64,000 bases of DNA from JAGVSV01 sp050952845 (GTDB taxonomy: Bacteria; Bacillota; Clostridia; Christensenellales; Aristaeellaceae), in assembly GCA_050952845.1 (NCBI GenBank), contig JBMNLP010000001.1, positions 558,001 through 622,000 of the forward strand, given 5' to 3'. Both the position numbers and the translations under genes were made by a program. This document shows, piece after piece, positions 52,849 through 62,089 of the stretch; positions within the stretch are counted from its first letter, which is position 1, and each line of letters begins with the position of its first letter. Under the pieces are notes generated by a model that ran no database searches, was not told where the DNA came from, and saw only the letters and a program-made list of their open reading frames with translations.

Positions 52849-55800
52849 CCTCTCCTGTTTCGAATCTGTTGCGCTGCCAATAAGATGCCTTCAATGCCCG
52901 CAAGGCTCTTACGGGCAATATAGCCTTTTTTCACAAAATAGTCCAGCACATCGTCGCGCTGAAGAGCGACTTTGCTGCCTGCAAGGTCGTGGGCAAGTAC
53001 ATCACGAAACTCCATATAAGGGGCATCTTTTTTCACAATGGCGCCTTTTGCTTGACTGGCCCTGAATCCATTATGCTCCAGACGATATCGTGAACTGTAG
53101 GCATACACATAATGCTCAAGCAGATACACGTTCCAGAGATAGCCCGCGTCAGGAAATGCGCTGAAGCTGGTAATGCCATCAAGGGGAATATAGTCATCAG
53201 GACAGAAGAGGTCAATGGCTGCATCCGTACCGTTGATATCAAACTGTGCCCTGTCCTTTGCCACGAACTCTTCTTCGCTAATCCGTAGTGCGTTATCGTA
53301 TACCACATCAAAGTAAATGGAGGGATTTTGTCCGAGGCTGTCCCTAAGAGCATATAGATCTTGCAGAGTAAATTGCTTGTGTTTACGGCAAAAATGCGCA
53401 TACATATCTGGTATGGAAAGATTTCTACCCAATGCGCTAACAAGGTTGCCGACAAATGAGAACCTGTCTGACAACCACATCCCTAAGGCTTTGCGGATGC
53501 CGGTTTCTGGGATATGGGCGTAAGGATCCATGATGTGTGGCAAGCGTATCCGCAGCAAAGCAACCAGCTCATTTCCGCTGATATAATAGTACTCATTTAT
53601 CTCTGATTGTATCACTTGAGCGATTGCATCTATCTGCGCTTGGTCAAGATCAAGAATACTAAGATGGAAATACTCATTTGTCCCGCTGTTGATGATACTA
53701 CGCTCCTCTCTCAGTGTATTGCGGATGAGCTCTTGTGTCAGATGCGGCATTTCCTGATGGATTTCCTCAATCTTCATGGGTCTGCCCTGGTCTTTGAGAA
53801 ACTGAATGACATCGGGTACATGGTCATCTAACTCCTGATCACCTAGGCTCAGATACTTTTTTTCCAGACGATAATACCCGGGATTGATGGCCTCCAGGCA
53901 GGAGCGCAGCATGTCCGGCCCTGTGATTCCTTCGCCAAGCAAATGTTCGGAGAATGCTTGATACAGCGCTTCATAATAAATGGGTATCTTGCGCTCCTCC
54001 ACCATCCACTGATGAATGAACTGAACCAGCCTTTCCCGTTTTTCCTGTGAAAGCATGCTGTCCAAATGATAGACACGTTCATTATGAACAACGCCTGATT
54101 GGCGCAACTTAACTTGAACTGCAGAATCATCATCTGCTAATTCCTCGCCATAGGTTTGCTGCCACTCGTTGCGCAATCGTCGAATAGCAAGGGTGGACTC
54201 CAGATGGAAGCCAAAGCGAAAATGCTCCTTCAACATGCGGCTAAACCTGTTATCAATACTTTGTTTCGCAGTTTGTTGCATTGCCGGCTTTGATATTGTA
54301 GCATGCTCTTTGGCAATTGATTTTGTTTCCGGGCAGGGGACAGGTGCACTGGAGCTTTCCGGTACAACCAGGGGAGTTAGCACCTTGCTATTACTGAGCA
54401 GGGTATCCCTCGTCCACCAGGCGGGTCTTCCGCCTGTTCTTCTGCCTCCCTCTGCTCGAAAACGGAAATGAAGACTCATCTTTTGCAGCTGGTCAACAAC
54501 TGGCTTGAGTTCATAACCACCGATAATCCATAGATTACCGCCGGTGTGGCGATTGTCAACAAATTCTATGCCCGCATTCCGGAACAACATGTGCAATGGA
54601 TCGCTTTTGTTTTGCTTCCCTTCGATTTTTCTCACGCTGTTTATTTGCTGTGTTGACATTATACTTGTTTCTTGATTATGGCGGTAAGCCACAATCAGAT
54701 GCTCGACATCTACCAAACAATAATCTAATAATTCACGAACACGTTGTATTATGGCAGAGGCACTTAGATTCGCTTCCGCATACAGGTTATCTATGAATTT
54801 AACCGGACGAGCCATTTGGCTTCGATGACTTTCAGACCCAAGCCACATCCTGCCTTTATCATGGAGAGATCGGCCTACCAATTGCTGAATTTTTACTGGA
54901 TAATCTTCATAAAGTGCAGCCAGCACTTTTATATACATTTGTGTCCAATTGCTAACTTCGTGATATTCACCAAAATATTCAATATAGACCGGCTTTGTGT
55001 AGGCATAAGAATCATCACTGTTGAAGTCTACAAAACTAAGGTCATGCTCATCGCCATTTTCAATTTGACACGCTTCCATGGTGTTTTTGGTACTTGATCG
55101 ATTTTCTTGATGTTTTTCTGAAGCAGTCACTTCATCAATTGATACTGGCTTGGTTTTATCAAAAGCGTTTTGTGTGCTGATCTTTTTGTTTGCTTCTTGA
55201 GATAGCTGAACAAAAGAATCGAATGATAAGCTTTCTTCCATCTCTTTTTGTTTGTGTAGCAGATAGCGCTCATAATGATCACAGACTGCTACCATATTGG
55301 CATGTTTTGCCCTTTGGCGCAGGCGTAACCACCAATCCTTTTTAAGGGCAAGGCTGAGACGCGAAATCTGTTCAGGTTCGGAAACTTCAAAGAGTTGACC
55401 TGGCAACAACTTCTTCATAACGGCATAACTATCGACATCAGAAAACGCTGATTTGATCGTCAACAGCTCGTGTGCTGTTATTTGGTTTGACAACCAGTCT
55501 ACAAACTCTTCTTTTGAAAACTTCTTCTCTCCAATATTTTTTCGTGCCTTTATCAATATATTATGGAATTGTTTGCTGTCTGTTTGGTACAGGTGGACCA
55601 TTCTTTTGAATAAAGCTGAAGTGTTGCTGAGTCCAGACTTGCCATCTGTCATCAGGTACTGGATTTCGTCAAGCCTCATTTTGATACCGTTCTCATTCCG
55701 GAACACATCATCGATCTCAATGCCAGCTTGCTTTGCCCTTTGACGCAGTTGATATGATAATGTAGAGACAGCTTTTTTCATTGAAAGCCGCTCTGCTTCA

Positions 55801-55865
55801 ACCTGTAGATATGCATCAATTAATAGCACAGTTTCTTCTTCATCCCAAGGGACTCGAACTGCCAT
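52845..55865 (-). CDS. 1006-residue uncharacterised protein leading the BREX type 4 operon
   Basis: First gene of the BREX operon, coupled to brxP by ATGA. I recognise parts but no named family. Residues 1-110 (VPWDEEETVLLIDAYLQ, FRNENGIKMRLDEI) are a SANT/Myb-like module seen at the N-terminus of other defence proteins. Around 300-415 lies a helical block (RPVKFIDNLYAEANLSASAI). Around 435-505 GIEFVDNRHTGGNLWIIGG and GGRRTGGRPAWW form a motif recurring in restriction-type proteins. Residues ~550-1006 look like serial winged helices (for example MKIEEIHQEMPHLTQELI). No nuclease or ATPase site is visible. A DNA-recognition role is inferred. Confidence 0.7.
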   Translation of the reverse strand: MAVRVPWDEEETVLLIDAYLQVEAERLSMKKAVSTLSYQLRQRAKQAGIEIDDVFRNENGIKMRLDEIQYLMTDGKSGLSNTSALFKRMVHLYQTDSKQFHNILIKARKNIGEKKFSKEEFVDWLSNQITAHELLTIKSAFSDVDSYAVMKKLLPGQLFEVSEPEQISRLSLALKKDWWLRLRQRAKHANMVAVCDHYERYLLHKQKEMEESLSFDSFVQLSQEANKKISTQNAFDKTKPVSIDEVTASEKHQENRSSTKNTMEACQIENGDEHDLSFVDFNSDDSYAYTKPVYIEYFGEYHEVSNWTQMYIKVLAALYEDYPVKIQQLVGRSLHDKGRMWLGSESHRSQMARPVKFIDNLYAEANLSASAIIQRVRELLDYCLVDVEHLIVAYRHNQETSIMSTQQINSVRKIEGKQNKSDPLHMLFRNAGIEFVDNRHTGGNLWIIGGYELKPVVDQLQKMSLHFRFRAEGGRRTGGRPAWWTRDTLLSNSKVLTPLVVPESSSAPVPCPETKSIAKEHATISKPAMQQTAKQSIDNRFSRMLKEHFRFGFHLESTLAIRRLRNEWQQTYGEELADDDSAVQVKLRQSGVVHNERVYHLDSMLSQEKRERLVQFIHQWMVEERKIPIYYEALYQAFSEHLLGEGITGPDMLRSCLEAINPGYYRLEKKYLSLGDQELDDHVPDVIQFLKDQGRPMKIEEIHQEMPHLTQELIRNTLREERSIINSGTNEYFHLSILDLDQAQIDAIAQVIQSEINEYYYISGNELVALLRIRLPHIMDPYAHIPETGIRKALGMWLSDRFSFVGNLVSALGRNLSIPDMYAHFCRKHKQFTLQDLYALRDSLGQNPSIYFDVVYDNALRISEEEFVAKDRAQFDINGTDAAIDLFCPDDYIPLDGITSFSAFPDAGYLWNVYLLEHYVYAYSSRYRLEHNGFRASQAKGAIVKKDAPYMEFRDVLAHDLAGSKVALQRDDVLDYFVKKGYIARKSLAGIEGILLAAQQIRNRRG

Positions 55866-55961
55866 GGTATCTCCTGGAAATACACAATAAATATATTACA
55901 ACACATTCTTTAAGAGCCGGCAGTTAAAACTGCTTTCGCCAAGTATGTGATGCCATGTAAT

Positions 55962-55990
55962 ATTATACCAGTTTTTTTGGTTATTAACAA
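55962..55990 (-). promoter_or_regulatory. Promoter of the BREX operon
   Basis: Minus strand TTGTTA (55985-55990), 17-base spacer ending TGG, TATAAT (55962-55967): an extended -10 promoter about 97 bases before the first gene. Confidence 0.65.
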
Positions 55991-56118
55991 TGAAAAATAC
56001 AGTGGTTTCCGTAGTTTCTGTGTTTTCTGTGTTTTTCTGTATTTTATATGGTGCATATCAGCAGCAAGCATTCTGTGTAGATGCGGAGCTGTGTCTTTTA
56101 ACACCCCCCGCTTTATGC

Positions 56119-56124
56119 TATACT
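56119..56124 (+). promoter_or_regulatory. Promoter -10 box of the yicC operon
   Basis: TGCTATACT (extended -10 with TATACT at 56119-56124), 30 bases before the yicC start; the -35 region is weak. Confidence 0.5.
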
Positions 56125-56153
56125 GATTATATGCTCGAAAGGGGGCGGCAGCA

Positions 56154-57026
56154 TTGCACAGCATGACGGGCTATGGCAGCGGCTCGCTGTCGGAGGACGG
56201 GCGCGGCTGGACGATGGAGATCAAAACGGTCAACCATCGTTATCTTGATGTGAGCTTTCGCCTGCCCCGGCAAATGAGCTTCTTGGAAGGGCCGCTGCGC
56301 GAGCTGATCAGGCAGCATGTTACGCGCGGGCGGGTGGATGTGGCGCTCAGCGTCAAAAACGATGGGGACGACGGGGTCGTGGTGTCGCCCGACCTTGCGG
56401 CGATCAAGGCCTGGATGCAGGCGTTTAAGCAGGTGGAGAGTGCGTGCGGCCTGTACGACAACATCCAGATGGCTGACCTTTTGGAACAGCCGGGCTTGTT
56501 CGTTGTGACGGAACGGGACGACAGCGGGGAGGCTGTGCAGGCGGCTGTGCTGAAGCTGGCAGGCACCGTGTTGGAGGCCGTTGTCGCTATGCGCCGGGCT
56601 GAAGGCGCTGCCATCGCGGCCGATTTGCAGGCGCACCTGGACGCGCTGGAAGCGGTTTATCAGGCCCTGGCAGCGATCGCGCCGTCCATGCCCGCGTCAT
56701 TCCGCGACAGGCTGATGGCTAGGCTGAGCGATGCCGGCATCACCGACGCGGACCCGCAGCGCATTGCCCAGGAAACCGCCCTGTTCGCCGACCGCTGCGC
56801 CATCGACGAGGAGCTTGCCCGCCTGGCGGCTCATATCGGCCAGATGCGGGGCATCATCGCGGCAGGCGGCGAATGCGGCAAGCGGCTGGACTTTCTATTG
56901 CAGGAGATGAACCGCGAAGCCAATACCATCGCGTCTAAATCGGCTGACATCGAGGTGACCAGGCAGGCTGTCGAGGCCAAGTGCATCATTGAAAAGCTGC
57001 GCGAGCAAGTGCAGAACGTGGAGTGA
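56154..57026 (+). CDS. yicC: YicC family endoribonuclease
   Basis: A 290-residue YicC/YloC-type protein, recently linked to RNA decay. Family marks are the N-terminal HSMTGYGSG, the EIKTVNHRYLDVSFRLPR block and the C-terminal DFLLQEMNREANTIASKSAD. The start is TTG 56154 after AAAGGGGG, giving LHSMTGYG as in relatives. First gene of the long core operon, overlapping in style with remA (4-bp gap), and transcribed away from the BREX island. Confidence 0.92.
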   Translation: MHSMTGYGSGSLSEDGRGWTMEIKTVNHRYLDVSFRLPRQMSFLEGPLRELIRQHVTRGRVDVALSVKNDGDDGVVVSPDLAAIKAWMQAFKQVESACGLYDNIQMADLLEQPGLFVVTERDDSGEAVQAAVLKLAGTVLEAVVAMRRAEGAAIAADLQAHLDALEAVYQALAAIAPSMPASFRDRLMARLSDAGITDADPQRIAQETALFADRCAIDEELARLAAHIGQMRGIIAAGGECGKRLDFLLQEMNREANTIASKSADIEVTRQAVEAKCIIEKLREQVQNVE

Positions 57027-57030
57027 TACC

Positions 57031-57282
57031 GTGAAACTGATCAACATTGGTTTTGGCAACATGGCCGCGGCATCGCGGTTTATATCGGTCGTCAGCCCGG
57101 ATTCGGCGCCCATCAAGCGCCTGGTGCAGGACGCGCGGGAGTCGCAGCGGCTGGTGGACGGCACGGCGGGGCGCCGCACGCGCGCCGTCATCGTGATGGA
57201 TTCGGGGCATGTCGTGCTATCGGCATTGCAGCCTGAAACCATCGCCAACCGCATCCAGGAAAGCGAAGGAGGGGCTAAGTGA
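57031..57282 (+). CDS. remA: RemA/DUF370 matrix regulator
   Basis: An 83-residue DUF370 protein, homologous to Bacillus RemA, a DNA-binding activator of matrix genes that forms rings. The sequence opens with KLINIGFGNMAAASRF and has the basic SAPIKRLVQDARESQRLVDG and RAVIVMDSGHVVLSALQPE. GTG start at 57031. Its position between yicC and gmk is conserved in Bacillota. The stop overlaps the gmk start (GTGA). Confidence 0.93.
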   Translation: MKLINIGFGNMAAASRFISVVSPDSAPIKRLVQDARESQRLVDGTAGRRTRAVIVMDSGHVVLSALQPETIANRIQESEGGAK

Positions 57283-57884
57283 AGGAAACCCGAAAGGGCA
57301 TGCTGATTGTGATCTCCGGCCCTTCGGGAGCCGGCAAGGGCACGCTGTGCGCCCGGCTGCTGCAGGATGACCCCGGCATCCGCTTCTCCGTCAGCGCGAC
57401 GACCAGGCCGCGCAGGGAGGGCGAGGAGGAAGGCAAGCACTACTTCTTCATGGATGACGCGGCGTTTGACGCGCTGCTGAAAAAGGACGCCTTCCTTGAG
57501 CACGCTTCGGTGCATGGGCACCGCTACGGCACGCTGCGCGAGCAGGTGGAGCAGGGCATCCGCCAGGGGTGGCACACGCTGCTGGACATCGACACCCAGG
57601 GCGCCCTCAGCGTGATGGACAAGGTGCCCGACTGCGTGTCCATTTTCATCCTGCCGCCCAGCTACAGCGCGCTGAGGACCAGGCTGCACACCCGCAATAC
57701 CGACAACGACGCTGAGATCGAGCGCCGTCTCAGCTTTGCGCGCAAGGAAGTGGCGCTGTTCGCCCGATACAACTATGCGATCATCAACGACGACTTGAAC
57801 CAGGCGTACCAGTGCCTTGTCCACATCGTCGAAGCTGAAAAACACCGCACCAGCCGTTACATCCCCGTCATCGGGGAAGCATGA
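57279..57884 (+). CDS. gmk: Guanylate kinase
   Basis: A 201-residue GMP kinase. The P-loop is ISGPSGAGKGTL, the GMP-binding segment VSATTRPRREGEEEGKHYFF, and IFILPPSYSALRTRL follows. GTG start overlapping the remA stop, with GAAGGAGG upstream. Full length and ordinary for the family. Confidence 0.96.
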   Translation: MKETRKGMLIVISGPSGAGKGTLCARLLQDDPGIRFSVSATTRPRREGEEEGKHYFFMDDAAFDALLKKDAFLEHASVHGHRYGTLREQVEQGIRQGWHTLLDIDTQGALSVMDKVPDCVSIFILPPSYSALRTRLHTRNTDNDAEIERRLSFARKEVALFARYNYAIINDDLNQAYQCLVHIVEAEKHRTSRYIPVIGEA

Positions 57885-57899
57885 GGAGGATATAACCCT

Positions 57900-58112
57900 A
57901 TGGCAATCAACAGCCCCGGCATTGAAGAACTGCGAAAAAGAACCGACAGCCCCTATACCCTGGTGGAGGGCGTAGCCCGACGCACCAGGCAGCTGATGGA
58001 CGGCGCCATGCCGCTGGTGGAGCCCGGCGAGCGCAAGCCCATCGCCATCGCCATCGATGAAGTCAACCGCGGGCTGATCACTTTCCACCGAAACCTGATA
58101 GACGAGGAGTAA
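57900..58112 (+). CDS. rpoZ: RNA polymerase omega subunit
   Basis: A 70-residue omega subunit: IEELRKRTDSPYTLVEGVARRTRQL followed by KPIAIAIDEVNRGLITF matches the family's conserved core, which helps assemble RNA polymerase. GAGGATATA precedes the ATG. Usual position between gmk and coaBC. Confidence 0.92.
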   Translation: MAINSPGIEELRKRTDSPYTLVEGVARRTRQLMDGAMPLVEPGERKPIAIAIDEVNRGLITFHRNLIDEE

Positions 58113-58113
58113 C

Positions 58114-59328
58114 ATGTCCGCGCTTCAGGGCAAAACCGTCATACTGGGCATCACGGGCGGCATCGCTGCGTACAAGAGTTGTGAAGTCGTGTCCCGGCTG
58201 GTCAAAGCCGGGGCGTCTGTCCATGTTGTGATGACAAAAAACGCCTTGGAGTTTGTCCAGCCGCTGACCCTGACCACGCTGTCGGGCAACCCGGTTGTGC
58301 ACGACACCTTTCAGCTGCCTGACAAATGGGAAGTGGAGCATATCGCGCTGGCCAAGCGGGCGGATTTGATTGTAATCGCGCCGGCTACCGCCAACATCAT
58401 CGCCAAGCTGGCCCTGGGCATCGCCGACGACATGCTGACCACCGTGGTGCTGGCGTCCAGAACGCCCGTGCTGCTGGCGCCTGCCATGAACACCGTGATG
58501 TGGGAAGCCGAGGCAACCCAGGGCAACCTGCGCACGCTGCTGGGGCGCGGCTGGCGGACGGTGGGGCCCGAGGGCGGGGTGCTTGCCTGCGGCGACATCG
58601 GCGCCGGCCGCATGAGCGAACCGGTGGACGTCGTTGTCGCCTGCGAGAATGTGCTGGCTGCCCGCAACGACCTGCGCGGCCTGAGCGTGCTGGTCACCGC
58701 CGGGCCGACGCGTGAGGCGCTGGACCCGGTGCGCTTTCTGTCCAACCGCTCCAGCGGCCGCATGGGCTATGCGATTGCCCAGGCTGCGCTCAGCCGCGGG
58801 GCTGCCGTAACGCTGGTGACAGGGCCGGTGTCTATCCGGCCGCCGGGCGGCGCCCGGGTGGTGCATGTGGTCACAACGGACGACCTGTACCGCGAGGTAA
58901 CCGGCCGCGCCCCCAGCCACGACATCATCATCCAGGCTGCGGCGCCGGCGGACTACCGGCCGAAAGCAGCCGCTGCCGAAAAAATAAAGAAACAACCCGG
59001 GCAAAGCCTTGCCATTGAGCTGGTACAGACGCCGGACGTCGCCAAGGCTGTCGGTGAGCAGAAAAAGCCGGGGCAGACGCTCGTCGGTTTTGCTGCCGAA
59101 ACAGGCCCTCTTGTCGGCAACGCGCGGCAAAAGCTGCAGGATAAAAACCTGGACCTTATCGCGTTCAATGACGTCGCTAAGGAAGGTTCCGGCTTTGACG
59201 TTGACACCAATGAGCTGACCTTTATCACGGCGGACGGCGCTGAGGCGCTGCCGTTGATGACCAAGCGCGAAGCTGCCGACAGGCTGCTGGATCGTGTGCT
59301 GCGCCTGCGGAACGAAAAGGCCGGTTGA
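58114..59328 (+). CDS. coaBC: Phosphopantothenoylcysteine decarboxylase / synthetase
   Basis: A 404-residue bifunctional coenzyme A enzyme. The CoaC flavoprotein half has ILGITGGIAAYKSCEV, the catalytic His region WEVEHIALAKRAD and APAMNTVMW; the CoaB half has VLVTAGPTREALDPVRFLSN, RSSGRMGYAIA and the KIKK substrate loop. The ATG comes one base after the rpoZ stop. Full length. Confidence 0.95.
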   Translation: MSALQGKTVILGITGGIAAYKSCEVVSRLVKAGASVHVVMTKNALEFVQPLTLTTLSGNPVVHDTFQLPDKWEVEHIALAKRADLIVIAPATANIIAKLALGIADDMLTTVVLASRTPVLLAPAMNTVMWEAEATQGNLRTLLGRGWRTVGPEGGVLACGDIGAGRMSEPVDVVVACENVLAARNDLRGLSVLVTAGPTREALDPVRFLSNRSSGRMGYAIAQAALSRGAAVTLVTGPVSIRPPGGARVVHVVTTDDLYREVTGRAPSHDIIIQAAAPADYRPKAAAAEKIKKQPGQSLAIELVQTPDVAKAVGEQKKPGQTLVGFAAETGPLVGNARQKLQDKNLDLIAFNDVAKEGSGFDVDTNELTFITADGAEALPLMTKREAADRLLDRVLRLRNEKAG

Positions 59329-59330
59329 GC

Positions 59331-61577
59331 ATGCAGGGCCGGGCGGCGGAACAGTTTGCAGAGATCATCGTTGATATCGCGCATGCCGATGTCGACCGTG
59401 TGTTTACATACAGGGTGCCTGAGGGCATGTTCATCACGCCGGGTATGCGCGCCAGGGTGCCCTTTGGCGCGCAGGTTAAGGAAGGCTATGTCCTTGGCTT
59501 GACCAATACCCCCGGCTATGACCGGGCGAAAATCAAGGACATCCTGGAGCCTATCGAGCCGTACCCGGCGCTATTGCCGCAGCTGACCGAGCTGGCTAAG
59601 GAGCTGAGCGTTTCAGCGCATTGCCCGCTGGCAGAAGCGATCCGCCTGATGCTGCCCGCGGAGATGCGCGGCGGCCGGGTCAAGGTGCGCACCGAAAAGG
59701 CGGCGCAGCTGATCATCCCGTCCAATCAGCTGGACGAGGCGCTGGCGGCCCAAAAGCGCGCGCCCAAGCGCCGGCTGCTGATCGACCTGCTGGCTGATGG
59801 CCAGGCGCACGCGGTCAGCGACCTGGGCGTGCTGGTGCGCGATCCGCTGCCTGCGCTGCGCGTTCTGGAGGAACAGGGCATCGCCCGCGTGTTCGAACGC
59901 GAAGTATTGCGCTCCCCTTATCCGGACGATCCGGTGCTGTCGCCCGATCCCGTGCTGACAGACGCTCAGCAGGAGGCGCTGGACGAGCTCATCCCTGCGC
60001 TGCGCGCCGGCAGCGGCCGGTTTTTGTTGCACGGCGTTACGGGCAGCGGTAAAACCGAGGTGTATATCCGCGCCGTGCGCGAGTGCCTGAACAGCGGGAA
60101 AGGCGCGATTGTGCTGATTCCCGAAATCGTGCTGACCCCGCAGATGGTGTTCTGGTTTCGCGCCAGGTTTGGCGATGTGGCGGCGGTGCTGCATTCGCGC
60201 CTCTCGGCGGGCGAGCGGTTTGACGAATGGCGCCGCATCCGCGCCGGCATGGCGCGGGTGGTGATCGGCGCCCGCTCGGCGGTGTTCGCGCCGGTGGACC
60301 GCCTGGGCATCATCATCATCGATGAGGAGCACGAATCCACCTACGTGTCGGACAGGATTCCCCAATATGACGCGCGCGATGTTGCCAGAAGCCGGGCGGA
60401 CCGCGAGGGGGCGGTGCTGCTGCTGGCCAGCGCCACGCCCAGCATCCTGTCGTTTGCCAAGGCGATGCGGGGAGACTATATGCTGCTGGAGATGCCGCAC
60501 CGCGTGATGAACCGTCCCCTGCCGCAGGTAACCGTTGTCGACATGCGGGAGGAGCTGCGCCTGGGCAACAAAAGCATGTTTTCGGAAAAGCTGCTTGCCG
60601 GGCTGGACCGGTGTATGGCGCAAGGGCAGCAGGCCATGCTGTTTATCAACAGGCGCGGGTACGCGCCCAGCGTGCTGTGCCGCCGGTGCGGGCACGCGAT
60701 GGGCTGCGCCAGCTGCGACGTCAGCATGACCTACCACGCACAGGATAAAATGCTGCACTGCCACTACTGCGGCGGGCGCCAGCCCATGCCGGAGACGTGC
60801 CCTGAGTGCGGCAGCAGGTATATCCGCACCCTGGGTGCCGGCACGCAGCGCGTGGAGGAAGAGGTGCGCAGGCGCTATCCTGATGTCGGCATCGTCCGCA
60901 TGGACGTCGACACGACATCGGGCAAGGATGCGCACCGCAAGCTGCTGGGCGAGTTTCGCTCCGGGGTGTCGCGCATCATGATCGGCACGCAGATGATCGC
61001 CAAGGGGCACGACTTTCCCCAGGTGACGCTGGTGGGCGCCATCTTAGCCGACCTGTCGGTCAACCTGCCCGACTATCGCAGCGCCGAGCGCACGTTCCAG
61101 CTCCTCACCCAGGTGGCGGGACGCGCGGGACGTGCCGACATCCCGGGCGAGGTGATCATCCAAACCTATAAGCCCGACCACTACGCCATTGCCGCCGCTG
61201 CTACGCAGGATTACCGCAGCTTTTTCGGCACCGAGTTTGCCCGCAGAAAGCGCGATCTGTACCCCCCGTTTACCATGATGGTGCGGCTGCTGTGCGAGGC
61301 CAGGGACGAGCAGACGGCGCGGGAAACCAGCGGCGCGCTGTTTAACGGCATTCAGGCTGCGCTGGCGGAGCAGCCGGCGCTCAAAAAGCGCGTGTTGTAC
61401 TGCCGGGAGGATGACGCGCCCATCAAGAAGATCATGGGGCGCGCGCGGGCGCAGGTGTTGCTGAAAGTGCTCGTTCATCCGGACAGCGACCGGGTGCTGC
61501 TTCACCTGAAATCGCTGGCAGAGCAGGCGTGGCCCTGTACCGTCACCCTGGAAATCGACCCCGCATCCATGGCATAG
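59331..61577 (+). CDS. priA: Primosomal replication restart helicase PriA
   Basis: A ~748-residue 3'-5' helicase that reloads the replisome at stalled forks. The N-terminal fork-binding domain (DIAHADVDRVFTYRVPEG) is followed by Walker A HGVTGSGKTEVYIRA, the DEEH box IIIDEEHESTY, and a zinc region with eight cysteines (CRRCGHAMGCASC and CHYCGGRQPMPETCPEC) inserted in the second RecA lobe. An upstream TTG at 59325 is a possible alternative start. It is intact, and unrelated to the mobile primase at 1565. Confidence 0.95.
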   Translation: MQGRAAEQFAEIIVDIAHADVDRVFTYRVPEGMFITPGMRARVPFGAQVKEGYVLGLTNTPGYDRAKIKDILEPIEPYPALLPQLTELAKELSVSAHCPLAEAIRLMLPAEMRGGRVKVRTEKAAQLIIPSNQLDEALAAQKRAPKRRLLIDLLADGQAHAVSDLGVLVRDPLPALRVLEEQGIARVFEREVLRSPYPDDPVLSPDPVLTDAQQEALDELIPALRAGSGRFLLHGVTGSGKTEVYIRAVRECLNSGKGAIVLIPEIVLTPQMVFWFRARFGDVAAVLHSRLSAGERFDEWRRIRAGMARVVIGARSAVFAPVDRLGIIIIDEEHESTYVSDRIPQYDARDVARSRADREGAVLLLASATPSILSFAKAMRGDYMLLEMPHRVMNRPLPQVTVVDMREELRLGNKSMFSEKLLAGLDRCMAQGQQAMLFINRRGYAPSVLCRRCGHAMGCASCDVSMTYHAQDKMLHCHYCGGRQPMPETCPECGSRYIRTLGAGTQRVEEEVRRRYPDVGIVRMDVDTTSGKDAHRKLLGEFRSGVSRIMIGTQMIAKGHDFPQVTLVGAILADLSVNLPDYRSAERTFQLLTQVAGRAGRADIPGEVIIQTYKPDHYAIAAAATQDYRSFFGTEFARRKRDLYPPFTMMVRLLCEARDEQTARETSGALFNGIQAALAEQPALKKRVLYCREDDAPIKKIMGRARAQVLLKVLVHPDSDRVLLHLKSLAEQAWPCTVTLEIDPASMA

Positions 61578-61585
61578 GAGGCTTC

Positions 61586-62089
61586 ATGGCAATCAGGAAG
61601 ATACTGACAATCGGCAACCCGCTGCTGCGCAAGGCCAGCCACCCGGTGACCAAGTTTGACCTGCGCCTGGCGCTGATGCTGCGCGACATGAAGGATACCA
61701 TGTATCACGCCGACGGCGTGGGGCTGGCTGCGCCGCAAATCGGCATCATGCGCCGCATCGTTGTTATTGATATCGGGGAAGGCCCCATTGAGATCATCAA
61801 CCCGGAGTTCATCTCCCTGGAAGGCGAGATCGGCATGGTGGAGGGCTGTCTGAGCGTGCCCGGCCGCCGCGGGTTTGTGACCCGGCCCGAGCGCGCGATT
61901 GTCCGCGCGCAGGACAGAAAAGGCAACTACTTTGAGATCGGCGGGGACGGCCTGCTGGGCCGCGCCCTGCAGCACGAAATCGACCACCTCAAGGGCACGC
62001 TGTATGTCGATGTGATGGACTATGAGGTGTTCCCCGAGGATGAGGATAAAGAGGAAGATAACGTCGAAAGCAAGGAGGAAGAACTGTGA
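61586..62089 (+). CDS. def: Peptide deformylase
   Basis: A 167-residue metalloenzyme that removes the formyl group from new proteins. All three motifs are present: GVGLAAPQIG, EGCLSVPG and QHEIDHLKG. Start is ATG 61586 after ATAGGAGG; the longer frame from 61529 overlaps the priA end. The C-terminus is a long acidic tail (EDEDKEEDNVESKEEEL), beyond the usual end. Followed directly by fmt. Confidence 0.95.
   Translation: MAIRKILTIGNPLLRKASHPVTKFDLRLALMLRDMKDTMYHADGVGLAAPQIGIMRRIVVIDIGEGPIEIINPEFISLEGEIGMVEGCLSVPGRRGFVTRPERAIVRAQDRKGNYFEIGGDGLLGRALQHEIDHLKGTLYVDVMDYEVFPEDEDKEEDNVESKEEEL

Noticed and set aside
41177..55865. DISARM or Dnd system instead of BREX
   Set aside because: The PglZ domain, BrxC-type ATPase and BrxL-type AAA+ protein fit BREX; there is no DrmA/B helicase pair or DndD/E, and the DndC-like PP-loop protein fits BrxP.
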